Positions 1-10,900 of a stretch of DNA of 64,000 nt are shown here, piece after piece (position 1 is the stretch's first letter; each line of letters starts with the position of its first letter). The notes under the pieces are model-generated. The model was not told where the DNA came from, did no database searches, and saw nothing but the letters and a program-made list of their open reading frames with translations. The translations under genes and the position numbers were made by a program. The stretch is from Bin55 sp009840545 (GTDB taxonomy: Bacteria; Pseudomonadota; Gammaproteobacteria; Pseudomonadales; Azotimanducaceae): positions 372,001-436,000 of the forward strand of contig OZ242357.1 in assembly GCA_965208815.1 (NCBI GenBank), written 5' to 3'.

Positions 1-80
1 TTCCCCCGTTCAAACAATTTGGGCTTGTTCCAATTTTCTCTTGATTGATTCAGCAAGATCGGGAGGAAAACTGGCTAACT

Positions 81-3000
81 TCAGTTGTCTCTAATTATCG
101 CTTTCGGGCGGAACAGACTCAATATGTCGTCCCGAATGACTACCAAGGCAGGAACCAAAAAAATTATGACAACGCTTGCAAATACGATGCCTGTAGCCAA
201 TGACACTGCCATTGGGATAAGAAACTGCGCTTGCAGGCTAGTCTCAAAGAGCATGGGCGTCAATCCCAATGCTGTCGTCGCTGTTGTGAGGAAAATCGCG
301 CGAAAACGGAGGCGTGTTGCTTCCACAATGCCTTGCTGAACTGGAAGATCCGGGTTTTCGACTCGCAGTCTCCTATAGCGGTCTACGAGAACCAAACTGT
401 CGTTTACCACTACGCCGCTGAGTGCAACTATTCCAAACATCGAAACCATCGAGAGTTCGTAACCGAGCAGAAAGTGACCGATGACGGCGCCGGCGGCACC
501 AAAAGGTATTCCTGACAAGATTACAAGAGGCATGGAATAGCTTCGCATTTGCGATGCTATTAGGGCAAATATCACGATCACTGCAATCGTTGCCAATCGG
601 CCTAGCGATCCGAGATCTCTTGCTTGTTCTCGTCCAAATCCCGCCTGACCGATACGAAGCCCTGGGTACTCGGCCAAGACAGCGGGAATCACATTACGCT
701 GAATACGGCCTGCGGCTTCGCCGGTTGACGACAGTTCCTTGTCGACCTCGGCGGAAACCGTTAAGACTCGAAACCCGTCGACTCGATCAATAGCGGAAAA
801 ACTTCGCGTTTCCGATACTTCCGCAACCGTCGAGAGTGGCAGTTCGGTGCCGTCGTCGAGACGAATACGGGTGTTAAAGAAATCGCTCGTGCTCCTCCTC
901 TCGTCGGATGGGTAACGGACCATGACCTTGATTTCCTCTCTTCCCCGCTGTATACGTTGGACTTCTTCACCGAAGAAATTCTGTCGGAGTTGTCTTGCGA
1001 CAACAGCATGCGAGAGACCTGCGGCTTTTCCCGCAGGTGTGAGTTCAATGTCAAATTGACGCTTCCCATTGCTTAGCGTATCTCGCAGTTCGGTCAACAT
1101 AGGCATCTGCTGCAGACGTTCCCTCATGTCTTCGACCGCCTGACGTAAGGTCTCGTCGTCGTTGTGCGTGAGTTCGTACTCCAGGATCGAGGCCTCGGAG
1201 ATGAGATTCGAGGAGAAGTTGATCGATTCAGCTTCCGGTACTGGTCCCAATTCCTGGCGAATGAGTCGTTCAAGTTCGCGTGCCGACACCGTTCGAATTG
1301 GTTCGGGCTTCAATTGAACGTCGATATCAGCCAGATTGCGAGCAGCTTGCATGGTTTGTGGGTCGCCGGTGGGAGGTCCACCTGCCTCCGGCGTTCTTCC
1401 GCCAGACGTTATAGCTATTGAACTGACGGCAGTTCCCTCTAGTGTCGCATTTACCGCCTTGACCGAATTCTCAACTCTTAGGGCGATGGAACGAGTCAAT
1501 TCAAATGGAGTTCCAACCGGAAAATCTAGTTCAATTCGGATGCTGTCAGCCTCGACGACGGGAAAGAATTCGACTCTTACAGCACCATTGACGACAAACA
1601 TCACGGCGAGTGTGAGCATGCCAAGTCCATAAAGCAGAGTCATATAGCGATGTTGAACCGCATGTTTCACTGCGAACGTAACTGCAGTGTCTCTAAACGT
1701 CTCGACTTTGTCAGCGACGTAGTCTTGAATGCGGTCTAGTGGCCAGCGACTCCATCGTTGTTCGTGAGATAGGTGCGCGGGAAGAATGAAGAAAACCTCT
1801 ACGAGAGACATTGCGAGAATGGCTATGACCACAATGGGGACAATTCCTAGGATCTGTCCCATCGTTCCGGTAACGAAAAGAAGTGGAGCAAATGCCACCA
1901 TGGTCGTTACTACTCCGACCGTAACAGGAGAAAACACTCCGCGAACTCCCGATACGGCGGCCGCACTACCACGGAGACCCCTGCGGTGCTCGCTTCCGAT
2001 GTTCTCTCCGACAACAATCGCATCGTCCACCACTATGCCCAGAACAATGATCAACGCAAACAAAGAGACCATGTTGATGTCGACCCCAAAGAAATCAAAA
2101 AATATGAAACCGCCCAAGAAAGAGATTGGGACACCCATAGCCACCCAAAAGGCTAGTCGAAGGTCGAGCATCACAACGAGAAACATGAAAACGAGTGCGA
2201 AGCCGAGTGCACCATTGCGTAACAGCAGACTAAGACGGCTTTGAAGTAGAGACGCGTCGTCTTCCCAAATCTGAATTCTTACTCCCGGCGGCGGTTCGTA
2301 GTTCTCGATGAAGTCATAGAGAATTTCGGAGACACTGAGAATGTTTTGACCCTTTGAAGCTTGAATTCGGACGAAAACAGCTCTGTCTCCATCTATTTCT
2401 TGGGTCAAGTCTTCATCAGCAAATCCATCTACTACCGTAGCTATATCGGCGATCCGCAATTCCGAACCCGAGGGCAACGTTCGAATGACAATGTCTTCAA
2501 ACTCAGAACCAGTCTCTCTTTTTTGGTCCGTACGCAGGAGGAGGTCGCCAGCCTCTGTTCGAATCTCTCCGGAAGATAGATTCAATGAAGTTGCTTTTAT
2601 GGCAGAAGCGACTTCGCTTATCGACAGTTGATATTGCCTAAGTTTTTCTTCACTCACTTCGACTGCTATTTCGTAGGCAAGATTGCCTTCCAGCTGAATG
2701 TGCGAAACATCTTCGATCGCAAGTAGATCCTGTTCGAGACTGCGCACCGCTTCATCAAGGTAGAACTCATCGCGTTTTGTGCGCACAGCGATGCGCATAA
2801 CGTTTTGCAACGTCTCCACTTTGACCACTTCGGGCTCTTCGGCGTCTAATGGCGGAAAGTCTGCAATCCGATCGACTGCTGATTGCACGTCGTCCTTGAC
2901 CTTGTCGGTATTCGCAAAGTCCTTGAGTTCAACCGTAATACGGCCATATCCCTCGGATGCTTTGGATAGGACTCGATCAATACCGTCTATTCCTCGCAAT

Positions 3001-3263
3001 GCTTCATCGACACGACGAGTTATGCTCTCCTCCACTTCGGAAGGAGTTGCTCCAAGATAGGGGATCGAAACAGTGATGATTTGGGGATCTATATCGGGAA
3101 ATACTTGTGATGGCAATCCGCGAGCCGCGAGAAATCCACCCAGAAGTAGGACCGCCATGAGCAGGTTCGCCGCCACGGGATTGTTAGCAAAGAATGTGAT
3201 CAGCGAAACGCGAGAGGTTGGACCTGTTTGGGCGCTCTTTGGTGTTTGGGAGACCTCTGTCAC
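81..3263 (-). CDS. RND-family efflux transporter, inner-membrane pump subunit (pump 1)
   Basis: This 1060-residue protein is the proton-driven inner-membrane subunit of a tripartite efflux system of the AcrB/MexB superfamily. It has the family's full length and internal two-fold layout: a first membrane helix at about residues 22-46 (AANLLMAVLLLGGFLAA), a large periplasmic porter loop, a bundle of helices, and then a repeat of the same plan. The proton-relay motif GIVVDDAIVVGENI lies near residues 405-420, and the matching GVVVNDSLVLVD motif of the second half near 950-962. The start is GTG, overlapping the last codons of the fusion-protein gene by 4 bp (GTGA), so the two are translationally coupled. 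No outer-membrane channel gene is in the window. The substrate cannot be told from sequence. The family call is secure. Confidence 0.95.
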   Translation of the reverse strand: MTEVSQTPKSAQTGPTSRVSLITFFANNPVAANLLMAVLLLGGFLAARGLPSQVFPDIDPQIITVSIPYLGATPSEVEESITRRVDEALRGIDGIDRVLSKASEGYGRITVELKDFANTDKVKDDVQSAVDRIADFPPLDAEEPEVVKVETLQNVMRIAVRTKRDEFYLDEAVRSLEQDLLAIEDVSHIQLEGNLAYEIAVEVSEEKLRQYQLSISEVASAIKATSLNLSSGEIRTEAGDLLLRTDQKRETGSEFEDIVIRTLPSGSELRIADIATVVDGFADEDLTQEIDGDRAVFVRIQASKGQNILSVSEILYDFIENYEPPPGVRIQIWEDDASLLQSRLSLLLRNGALGFALVFMFLVVMLDLRLAFWVAMGVPISFLGGFIFFDFFGVDINMVSLFALIIVLGIVVDDAIVVGENIGSEHRRGLRGSAAAVSGVRGVFSPVTVGVVTTMVAFAPLLFVTGTMGQILGIVPIVVIAILAMSLVEVFFILPAHLSHEQRWSRWPLDRIQDYVADKVETFRDTAVTFAVKHAVQHRYMTLLYGLGMLTLAVMFVVNGAVRVEFFPVVEADSIRIELDFPVGTPFELTRSIALRVENSVKAVNATLEGTAVSSIAITSGGRTPEAGGPPTGDPQTMQAARNLADIDVQLKPEPIRTVSARELERLIRQELGPVPEAESINFSSNLISEASILEYELTHNDDETLRQAVEDMRERLQQMPMLTELRDTLSNGKRQFDIELTPAGKAAGLSHAVVARQLRQNFFGEEVQRIQRGREEIKVMVRYPSDERRSTSDFFNTRIRLDDGTELPLSTVAEVSETRSFSAIDRVDGFRVLTVSAEVDKELSSTGEAAGRIQRNVIPAVLAEYPGLRIGQAGFGREQARDLGSLGRLATIAVIVIFALIASQMRSYSMPLVILSGIPFGAAGAVIGHFLLGYELSMVSMFGIVALSGVVVNDSLVLVDRYRRLRVENPDLPVQQGIVEATRLRFRAIFLTTATTALGLTPMLFETSLQAQFLIPMAVSLATGIVFASVVIIFLVPALVVIRDDILSLFRPKAIIRDN

Positions 3264-4378
3264 AGTCTTACGATGTTCGCTACGACTTGCATTCCAGGGT
3301 TTACGTTGTTCAACGTGCCCACGACAATTCCATCACCGTAATCAAAAGCCGACACTACGATTTCGCGACCCTCCCGGGCGATGATTTTGGGTTGGTAGCG
3401 TTCGAGCTTGTCGTTTCGGACGACCCAAAGTGCCGACTGAGCCTGCTCCACCGTTTCCGGTAGTCGATAGCTTTCACGCACTTCACGACCAGAAATGTGT
3501 ACATCTACAAAGTGTCCTGGCAGCAATTCGTTCGGTGACTCAAAAACCAAGTACAGAGTTGTCGTGCGGCTTCTTCTATCGACAGAAGAGGAGGTACGTT
3601 CTACGATGGCGTCAAACTCCCTTCCACCCATCAAAACGGTGGCGACTCGCCCCATCGCCGGGCTCAGCAATTGCATCTCGCTATCTGAAATATCGACTCG
3701 AACTTCCAGTGAGCTGATGTCGTAAGCAAGCCCAAATGGTTGACCTTTGGTCAAGAACTGCCCTAGGCCTGCATCGGTCGACAATACCTTGCCATCGAAT
3801 GGAAGAGAGAAGGACGTTCGAGACAGTTGCAGTTTTGCGATTTCTAGGTTTGCTTGTGCAGTCGAGATGTTGGCTCGCGACTGAGAAATCTGTGGGATTC
3901 TCGCGACTAATTCGGGAACTTCATCGCTTCCATTCATGATCTCCCAATTTTCTGTTCCAGCCTGGCTTTCAGCCATACTTAGTTCCAAGTTCGCTTTTGC
4001 AACTTCCAAATTGGCTTCCGCTTGAGCAACCGCAAGTTCAAACTCACTTGTGTCGATCCTTAGCAGCTCTTGCGCATTGTCAAAGGAGCTTCCATTTCTA
4101 AGATCATCGGAAACCCAAACCACTCGTCCTGCTACTTGAGTCGTCATGGACACAGTATTTTGGGCTTCAACTGTTCCGGTCGTGTTGACAATGAGGCTGG
4201 TTGAATTGACCTCTGGTCGGAAAACTGACACGTAGAGTGAGCTCTCGGAGGCCGACATCGAGTCCTCCGATCCTGACTCGATGTCATCAATGGATGGCGC
4301 GCGCGAAAACACAAACGCCACAACTAGAAACAACAGGATGAGTCCAATTTGTGCAGCGCCAATTAAGAACTTCTTCAT
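3260..4378 (-). CDS. RND periplasmic adaptor (HlyD/AcrA-type membrane fusion protein 1)
   Basis: This 372-residue protein is the adaptor that links the RND pump to an outer-membrane channel. An N-terminal hydrophobic anchor (about residues 5-24) has no lipobox. It is followed by the first lipoyl half (VNTTGTVEAQNTVSMTTQVAG), a helical hairpin rich in Ala/Glu (about residues 110-185, AEANLEVAKANLELSMAES), the second lipoyl half with DGKVLSTDAGLGQFLTKGQ, and a beta-barrel region. The gene precedes the pump gene and overlaps it by 4 bp, the usual adaptor-pump order. A tRNA gene lies immediately upstream on the same strand, so the operon promoter must lie in the roughly 100-bp gap or be shared with the tRNA. 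Confidence 0.92.
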   Translation of the reverse strand: MKKFLIGAAQIGLILLFLVVAFVFSRAPSIDDIESGSEDSMSASESSLYVSVFRPEVNSTSLIVNTTGTVEAQNTVSMTTQVAGRVVWVSDDLRNGSSFDNAQELLRIDTSEFELAVAQAEANLEVAKANLELSMAESQAGTENWEIMNGSDEVPELVARIPQISQSRANISTAQANLEIAKLQLSRTSFSLPFDGKVLSTDAGLGQFLTKGQPFGLAYDISSLEVRVDISDSEMQLLSPAMGRVATVLMGGREFDAIVERTSSSVDRRSRTTTLYLVFESPNELLPGHFVDVHISGREVRESYRLPETVEQAQSALWVVRNDKLERYQPKIIAREGREIVVSAFDYGDGIVVGTLNNVNPGMQVVANIVRL

Positions 4379-4474
4379 GTGATTGGCTTGCTGACGCGTA
4401 CCTGTTGGATGATTGCTAAGGTGGAGGACTAATCATGCTTCGAAGAGATCGACTGAATGTCGTTGGCAACGAGC

Positions 4475-4551
4475 TGGTAGCTACGGTTGGACTTGAACCA
4501 ACGACCCCAGCATTATGAGTGCTGTGCTCTTACCAACTGAGCTACGTAGCC
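4475..4551 (-). tRNA. tRNA-Met (CAT), elongator type, CCA encoded
   Basis: Read on the minus strand this folds into a complete 77-nt cloverleaf. The acceptor stem GGCTACG pairs with CGTAGCT (one G-T at the end), the D arm is GCTC...GAGC, the anticodon stem is CAGCA/TGCTG around loop CTCATAA (anticodon CAT), the T arm is GTTGG TTCAAGT CCAAC, and discriminator A is followed by an encoded CCA. The acceptor and D arms match the classic elongator metT pattern. It lacks the initiator's run of three G-C pairs in the anticodon stem, and its acceptor stem is unlike that of the CAT-reading tRNA-Ile2. Confidence 0.97.
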
Positions 4552-4692
4552 ACCCTAAATCAATCGCTCGAAGAGTTACCGTGTGTATTGTAAATTGAGA
4601 ATGTTTTTGAGTGTTTTGCCCAATCCAATCCGTGGCTCTCGAGTGTGCTCAAGAAATCTTGGTTTCGGGGAGCAGGCGGATACTAGCTCTCG

Positions 4693-5367
4693 TCAGTACC
4701 TCTCGACAACTGCAAAGCCTAGATCTTTGACATCACGGCCCGTTTCTCGATACGTCGTCCTCACCTCGATGTACTCCTGCAGAGGCTCCATCAGGTCAAA
4801 CTTGCCTGCTCCGAGTACTTTTGGCTGCGTCTGAATTCTCTTTCTAACTCCATCTGTCTTGTTCGTCAGAACTATTAATTAGTTTCAGTTCAAGTCTTCC
4901 GAATTCTCTTTCCAAGACTGCAATCTTGGCCTTGAGCTTGGAAATGCTCGAACTGATCGACTTGATGTCGTACTCTGCATTGTGCAAACGATTCCCGGGG
5001 TCGTAGCCAGCACAAAAGTCCAATTCGAGTGATTCCAAGCATACACTGTTGTACTCGCGCCCTTACGAGCCGACTTTTTTGTATCCGCGTGCTCTTGTGC
5101 ATTAGGATTCCAGTCCCTTCTCCCTGCCAACTGAGTATTCTTCCGTGTCTGGACAAATCGCAAACCGAGAACATTCCTCTTCGTAGACACTGAACTGATC
5201 CATCGTCGTACCATTCTCACCGTCGAAAAGTCCCTTGGCGTAACAGTCGGTATATTCGCACTCGCTTAGACTGAGGGACGTTGGATCAATACTGCGCAAG
5301 CTTCGGCAGCAAGAGCCGACGAGAGTGTCGATGGATAGAAATTCGAACCTCGCCTAGTACCTAGCAT
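4693..5367 (-). pseudogene. Decayed tandem copy of the DUF2799-like lipoprotein gene
   Basis: This stretch aligns along its whole length with the intact lipoprotein encoded just upstream (5377-6021), but it is broken several times. It keeps a strong ribosome site (AGGAGG at 5372-5377, overlapping the neighbour's stop) and an ATG at 5365-5367. A frameshift then separates that ATG from the lipobox-like LVGSCC. The body CEYTDCYAKGLFDGENG parallels CYYTDWYAKGLVDGAAG. In the middle, GLES-stop-CTRARGYKKVGS-stop-GREYNSVC carries two in-frame TAA codons where the intact copy reads Tyr and Arg/Tyr-type codons. A further stop and frameshift precede the C-terminus TYRETGRDVKDLGFAVVERY, which parallels AYRETVRDLQDLGFRVVEKY. 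It is therefore a non-functional paralogue from a tandem duplication. Confidence 0.88.
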
Positions 5368-5376
5368 TTCGCCTCC

Positions 5377-6021
5377 TTAGTATTTTTCGACCACTCTAAA
5401 CCCAAGGTCTTGCAGGTCTCGAACGGTTTCCCGGTACGCGACCGTCGCGTCGACTTTAAGCTCGTAATATTCTCGGATCTGTAACTCATTCTGTGTAATT
5501 TCTGATTGACGACGCTTGATCTGCCTCAATCTCGTTGCCCTCGTCTCCTCGTCTGTATCTGGATCTAGTAATTCATCCTCGAACTTCTCGATCTCCCTCT
5601 CCAGTCTCTCATTTGTTCTTGTAAGACTGTCGATGTTCGAATCGATCGATTCGATCCAGTTTTCTGCGTCGTGCAGTCGCTTGCCTGGGTTGTAGCCCGA
5701 AAGGAAGTCTTGTTCTAGCGAAGAAGGACACACAAAATTGTATTGGCGTCCATATCTTCCCACTTCGTAGCCATGAGATAGTGTGCAATAGGATTCCAGA
5801 CCTTCTTGTCGACCATCTGTGTAGTCGGAACGGTCTGGCGTGACACCATGTCGCGAACAGTCCTTCACGTAGCGATTGAACCTATCCATCGTTGCGCCAG
5901 CTGCTCCGTCCACAAGCCCCTTTGCATACCAGTCCGTGTAGTAGCAGTCGACTTCATTCATCGATGCGCAGGAGGAGAGCAACAAGGCGCACACCGCGAA
6001 TGCCACAGACCCTAGGATCAT
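5377..6021 (-). CDS. DUF2799-like lipoprotein
   Basis: This is a predicted outer-membrane or periplasmic lipoprotein of about 214 residues. I place the start at the ATG at 6021 because it immediately precedes a hydrophobic signal ending in the lipobox LLSSC; the reading frame is open 30 codons further upstream. After the lipid-anchored Cys come the DUF2799-type features: a DWYAKGLVDGAAG segment, a second Gly-rich repeat (DGRQEGLESYC), then FLSGYNPGKRL. A long charged coiled-coil-like helix follows (about residues 120-190, many Glu/Arg/Leu), with a conserved C-terminus. The function of the family is unknown to me. A decayed copy lies directly downstream, which suggests a former two-gene operon. 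Confidence 0.8.
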   Translation of the reverse strand: MILGSVAFAVCALLLSSCASMNEVDCYYTDWYAKGLVDGAAGATMDRFNRYVKDCSRHGVTPDRSDYTDGRQEGLESYCTLSHGYEVGRYGRQYNFVCPSSLEQDFLSGYNPGKRLHDAENWIESIDSNIDSLTRTNERLEREIEKFEDELLDPDTDEETRATRLRQIKRRQSEITQNELQIREYYELKVDATVAYRETVRDLQDLGFRVVEKY

Positions 6022-6594
6022 AGCTGGCGAGCAGCCTGATCTTCGCCACCTGTCGCAAAAACGGTATGGGTCAACTAGGGGACTACGTGACCTGGCAGAG
6101 TTTGAATACATTACTGTGTTGTTCCAATCGAGTGAATCTAAGCTCTGTAGTGGGTTTACTGACTAGTACTAGTATGAGTTCTCTCGCTGACTATTTTGTA
6201 ATAAGACCGAATGCACGTTTGAAGGTTCGGCAAGACTGTCCAAGTGGACTGCATATTCGCATTCGCTCGATGTAGACCATAGCTTTTTGAGTTGAGAATA
6301 GACCAAGCCGCCCAGTGGCATTTAGGCAACACCGGGTAGCGTCTTCAATCACATCCAGGAAGTCCGCCGAGCAAGCTGTTCGTTGGACTTCAATTTGTTC
6401 TAATGCTCAGGTTGCTGGACACATTGGCGTCGTTGTGAGCAATCGCTAGCTTTGGTTCAAGTTGTGGATTCAGCGTATGACTTTCCTCTGCAGCGTCGCT
6501 TTCCCCCATTTGCCTTAGATGTGGAATACAAGGGATTTTTCGAGTTCTATGTGTCGAAAGCAATGTAACGAACAGACAACGGTGGCATAGTGCG
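6022..6594. other. Intergenic region, no gene seen
   Basis: This gap of about 570 bp separates the divergent lipoprotein gene and the luciferase-like monooxygenase gene. Only short chance reading frames occur, none with homology I recognise or a good ribosome site. It must hold promoters for both flanking genes, but I see no convincing -35/-10 pair. A small direct repeat (ACTAGTACTAGTA) occurs near 6162-6175. Confidence 0.5.
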
Positions 6595-7830
6595 ATGAAA
6601 TTTGGGATTTTCTACGAACACCAACTTCCACGTGATTGGGAGCCGGACAGTGAGCACAAGCTGTTAAAAGAATCGCTTGCTCAAATCGAATTGGCCGACC
6701 GTCTTGGATTCGACTACGCGTGGGAGGTCGAACATCATTTCTTGGAAGAGTACTCGCACTCATCGGCTCCGGAGGTCTTTCTCGGAGCTGCTAGCCAGCG
6801 AACGAAGCAGATTCGATTGGGGCATGGCATCGTGCAACTCACAACTAATCATCCCGCTCGGGTGGCAGAGAGAATTTCAACTCTGGATCTGGTATCAGAT
6901 GGACGAGTGGAACTGGGTCTTGGCGAAGGGGCATCTGTCACAGAGTTGCATCCTTTCAATTTGAGATTTCGGGACAAGAGGGACATTTGGGAAGATGCGG
7001 TCCGTTGCACTCTGCCTATGTTTTGGAATCACGGTTGGGAATACGAAGGCGAATTTTTCAAGTTTCCTTTGCGTTGCGTGATACCTAAACCGCTGCAGAA
7101 GCCTCATCCGCCTTTATGGATCGCTTGTTCGCAACTGGACACAATTCGCTACGCAGCTCGAAGAGGAATGGGTTCGTTATGCTTCAAGTTCGTGAGCTTG
7201 GAGGCTGCTCGAGCTTGGGTGAACGCCTACTACAACACCTTCGTTCACGGGTTGGAAAAATTGGAGGACTATGAAGTAAATCCCAACATTGCGGTTGTTT
7301 CAGGCTTCATGTGCGCACCAACCGACGAAGAAGCTTGGCGGAAGGCGGACGGTTGGACTTTCTTTCAATTTGCTCTTCAGCTCTACAACAAGGAAGGACC
7401 ATTCGCTCCAGGAACAATGAACTTTTGGGAACGCTATCAAGAATGGAAGCAAACGCCAGAGGGCAAGCGCAGGTCTGGAAGCGAGCTCATTGGCTCGCCA
7501 GACACTATTAGAAACCGACTTATTGAACTTGAAAGCGCCAACGTTGACCAAGTGATACTTCTCAATCAAGCCGGCAAGAATTCGCACGAAGACATATGTG
7601 CCAGTCTTGCGTTGTTTGCCAGAGAAGTGATGCCCGAATTTCACGATCGACAGGATCTACACAATCAGTGGAAGCAAGAAGTACTGGCAGGAGAACGACA
7701 GTTGGAAGACATTGACACAGAACGCTATAACTTTGCGGCTCGGGGCAAGCCTTCTTTGAAGTCCTCCAAGGAAGCATCAAACATGATCTCGGGAGTTTCT
7801 GGTCGACCCGACGCTGAGACTATTAGTTAG
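6595..7830 (+). CDS. LLM-class (luciferase-like) flavin-dependent monooxygenase
   Basis: This 411-residue protein of the bacterial-luciferase-like TIM-barrel superfamily probably uses FMN or F420 to oxidise a small organic substrate. It opens with the family's first strand (MKFGIFYEHQLP). It continues with the AEVEHHF-type segment (DYAWEVEHHFLEEYSHSSAP), IRLGHGIVQLTTNHPARVAERISTLDLVSDGRVELGLGEG, and the C-terminal GSPDTIRNRLIELE substrate/cofactor segment. The last 60 residues or so are polar and probably disordered. The ATG at 6595 has only a weak GGTGG-like ribosome site. It is followed after 89 bp by putA on the same strand, but nothing links the two functionally. The substrate is unknown. 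Confidence 0.9.
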   Translation: MKFGIFYEHQLPRDWEPDSEHKLLKESLAQIELADRLGFDYAWEVEHHFLEEYSHSSAPEVFLGAASQRTKQIRLGHGIVQLTTNHPARVAERISTLDLVSDGRVELGLGEGASVTELHPFNLRFRDKRDIWEDAVRCTLPMFWNHGWEYEGEFFKFPLRCVIPKPLQKPHPPLWIACSQLDTIRYAARRGMGSLCFKFVSLEAARAWVNAYYNTFVHGLEKLEDYEVNPNIAVVSGFMCAPTDEEAWRKADGWTFFQFALQLYNKEGPFAPGTMNFWERYQEWKQTPEGKRRSGSELIGSPDTIRNRLIELESANVDQVILLNQAGKNSHEDICASLALFAREVMPEFHDRQDLHNQWKQEVLAGERQLEDIDTERYNFAARGKPSLKSSKEASNMISGVSGRPDAETIS

Positions 7831-7919
7831 TTGTCATATGCCGGGGTCTGACTAGATCCGAATACCTCAATCCCCTCTCATCGCTCGCACAATTCAACAA
7901 TAAGAAAAGGAGAGACCAT

Positions 7920-10900
7920 ATGACATTGAACGAACGCTGGCTGGACCTTGGAAGGTCGCTGCTAAGAACTGAAGACGACGCTGTAGCCATGCTGCTTCAG
8001 ACTCAACAGTTCACGGTTGATCAACGCGAGCAGGTTCAAGTCAATGCGAAGGGTCTAGTAGCCGAGTGTCGCGAACGCAAGAACGAAAGTCCTATAGTCG
8101 AGCGATTTCTACACGAGTACGGATTGACCAGCGAAGAGGGAGTGGTTCTCCTTTGCTTGGTCGAAGCACTCCTTCGCATCCCAGATGAGCGAACCGCGGA
8201 GGAATTGATCACAGAGAAACTGCGACAGGGGGATTGGTCCAAACATGCGGGAGGTTCGGACTCGTTATTTGTCAATGCAGGTACGTGGGCATTGATCCTC
8301 ACGGGTAATTTGCTTGAGTTGGGAAGCGACGTGCGGGACGATGCCAATCGATGGGTGACTCGATTTGCAACACGTGTAGGCGAGACCGTAACTAGAAAAG
8401 CACTGTTGTCGGCACTGGACATTCTCAGCGGTGCCTTTGTCGCTGGGGAGACGATCGAAGAAGCTGTGTCACAGACCAAGTGGACGGCATCGTTTGATAT
8501 GTTGGGAGAGGGTGCAAGGTCGTTTGAAGTCGCGGACCGCTACTTCGATTCTTATATGGATGCGTTGAACCACATCGCTTCTCACAGTTCAACCTCAGAA
8601 CTTGGCCACGGCATGTCGGTGAAGCTAACGGCTTTACACCCAAGAATCGAACCATTAAATGCGAGAGCTGCAGTGTCGGGTCTCGTAGAGAAGATGGAAG
8701 CCCTATGTCTCAAAGCAGCACAATCCGATGTCCCGATCACCATTGACGGAGAAGAGTCCGAGCGATGTGAAGTTGGTCTGAAAGTAGTAGAGAAACTACT
8801 GCAGAACTCGATCATCAGGGAATGGAAGGGACTGGGCGTTGTGACCCAAGCGTACTCAAAGCGTGCGGTTGCGTTAATCGATTGGTTGGCCGAGTTGGCT
8901 CGAAGTAATCGAACCAGAATCAACGTGCGCTTGGTCAAGGGAGCGTACTGGGACTACGAAATAAAACACGCACAGGTGAATGGGCTGACGCAGTTTCCGG
9001 TGTATACGCAGAAACACAATACAGATTTGTCGTACCTGACTTGTATGGGAAAGATGTTTGGTCATTCCGACAGCATTTTTCCGCAATTTGCTAGCCACAA
9101 TGCACACATCATTGCGTCGGTTCATTGCATTGGCAAGGACAAGCCGTACGAATTTCAACGAATTTATGGAATGGGTGAGTTACTTCATGAGGTCGCGCGA
9201 AGGCGTTTCAACGACTATCCGGGTTGTCGCGTCTATGTACCAGTTGGAAATCACAAAGACTTGATGCCCTACTTAATGCGACGGCTTCTTGAGAATGGTG
9301 CCAACACGAGCTTTGTGAACCGCATTTTTGATTCCGACTTGACGGTAGAGCAAGTTGTTAGCGATCCACTCAAACAGGTTGAATCGGAAGAGCAGCATGG
9401 TCACAAACATATTCGAATGCCATACGAACTTTATGGTGAAGAGAGGATCAATTCGTTTGGAATTGACTTCGGCAATACCTGTCTACGAGAACCATTCTTG
9501 GAGTCTGTTGATAAGTGGGCTAACCATCATTGGAACTTTGGTGAAGATGAGGTCTCAGTTTCGAATCCAAGCGACCCGTCTGACATAGTCGGCAGTTATA
9601 CAGCCGTAGATAGTGATCAGGTTGCGCGGCAGATTGGGGAAGTCCATGCCGCACAGGACGCTTGGTTTTCAGTACCAGTCGACGAACGTGCTGCAAGACT
9701 AAATCGATGGGCTGACTCCCTTGTTAGTCATCGCGAGGAACTCATTGCACTGCTAAGACGAGAAGCGGGGAAGACCGTAGAAGACGCAATTAACGAACTA
9801 CGCGAGGCTGAAGACTTTTGCCGCTACTATGCTGCCCAGGCGAAGGTACTACAAAGTATCAACGACCTTCCTTCACCTACAGGTGAAAGCAATATCCTCA
9901 AGGCCTTTCCTCGAGGCACATTTGCAACGATTAGTCCTTGGAACTTTCCAGTCTCGATTTTTGTGGGTCCGGCAGCAGCAGCCTTGGTTACCGGAAACAC
10001 TGTTGTTGCGAAGCCAGCACCACAGACGTGTTTAGTCGCAATTCGTGTTGCAGAACTTGCCTACAACTCAGGTATTGATCGCCAGACGTTTCGTGTCGTT
10101 CCAGGCGGAGATGAAGTGGGTAGACAAATCGTCGCCCATCAACTCATTGGAGGAGTCGCCTTTACAGGTTCGGTGGCAGCAGCCAAGTCAATTGTTCAGT
10201 CTCTCGCTAGTCGTGATGGACCACTAGTTCCCTTGATCGCTGAGACTGGCGGAGTAAACGTCATGATTGTCGACTCGTCTGCTCAAGTGGAGCATGTCGT
10301 TGACGACATTGTGCTATCAGCGTTCAAAAGTGCAGGCCAAAGGTGCTCTGCATTGAGATTGCTGTGTATTCAGGAAGAAATTGCGGATGAAGTCTTGGAA
10401 TTGGTCTATGGCGCTATGGACGCAATGGGCATTGGAAATCCCTCAGACTGGAGCGTAAACGTCGGTCCGGTTATCGATGGGGAAGCTCACGACTGGTTAG
10501 AGTCAAGTGTCAGAAGCAACGAAGTTCTATATCGTATGAAGACGGAATCCCCTTCAAGTGGGCACTTCGTCCTCCCGACGGTGGTAGATGCGACGGACAT
10601 TTCATCTTTCAATACCGAGTACTTTGGTCCGATCATGGGAGTTCACAGATTCAAGAAGCCGGAGATTGGCAACCTCGTAAGTGAGATCAACGCACTTGGC
10701 TATGGTCTAACCTTTGGCATTCACAGCCGAATCGAGTCCACCATCGATATGTTCACGAGTCAGATTCGTACAGGTAACCTATATGTGAACCGATCGATGA
10801 TCGGAGCTGTCGTTGGTACTCAACCATTCGGCGGGGAAGGACTATCCGGAACGGGACCAAAGGCAGGAGGTCCGTTCTATTTACAACGGTTTGTCGTCGA

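Noticed and set aside
1..80. A gene upstream of position 81 on the minus strand
   Set aside because: A frame of about 25 codons is open (for example SFPPDLAESIKRKLEQAQ), but no usable start or ribosome site is visible, so I cannot support a gene.
1786..2244. 152-codon plus-strand frame opposite RND pump 1
   Set aside because: Thr/Ser/Arg/Pro-rich shadow of a membrane-protein gene; it has no signals of its own.
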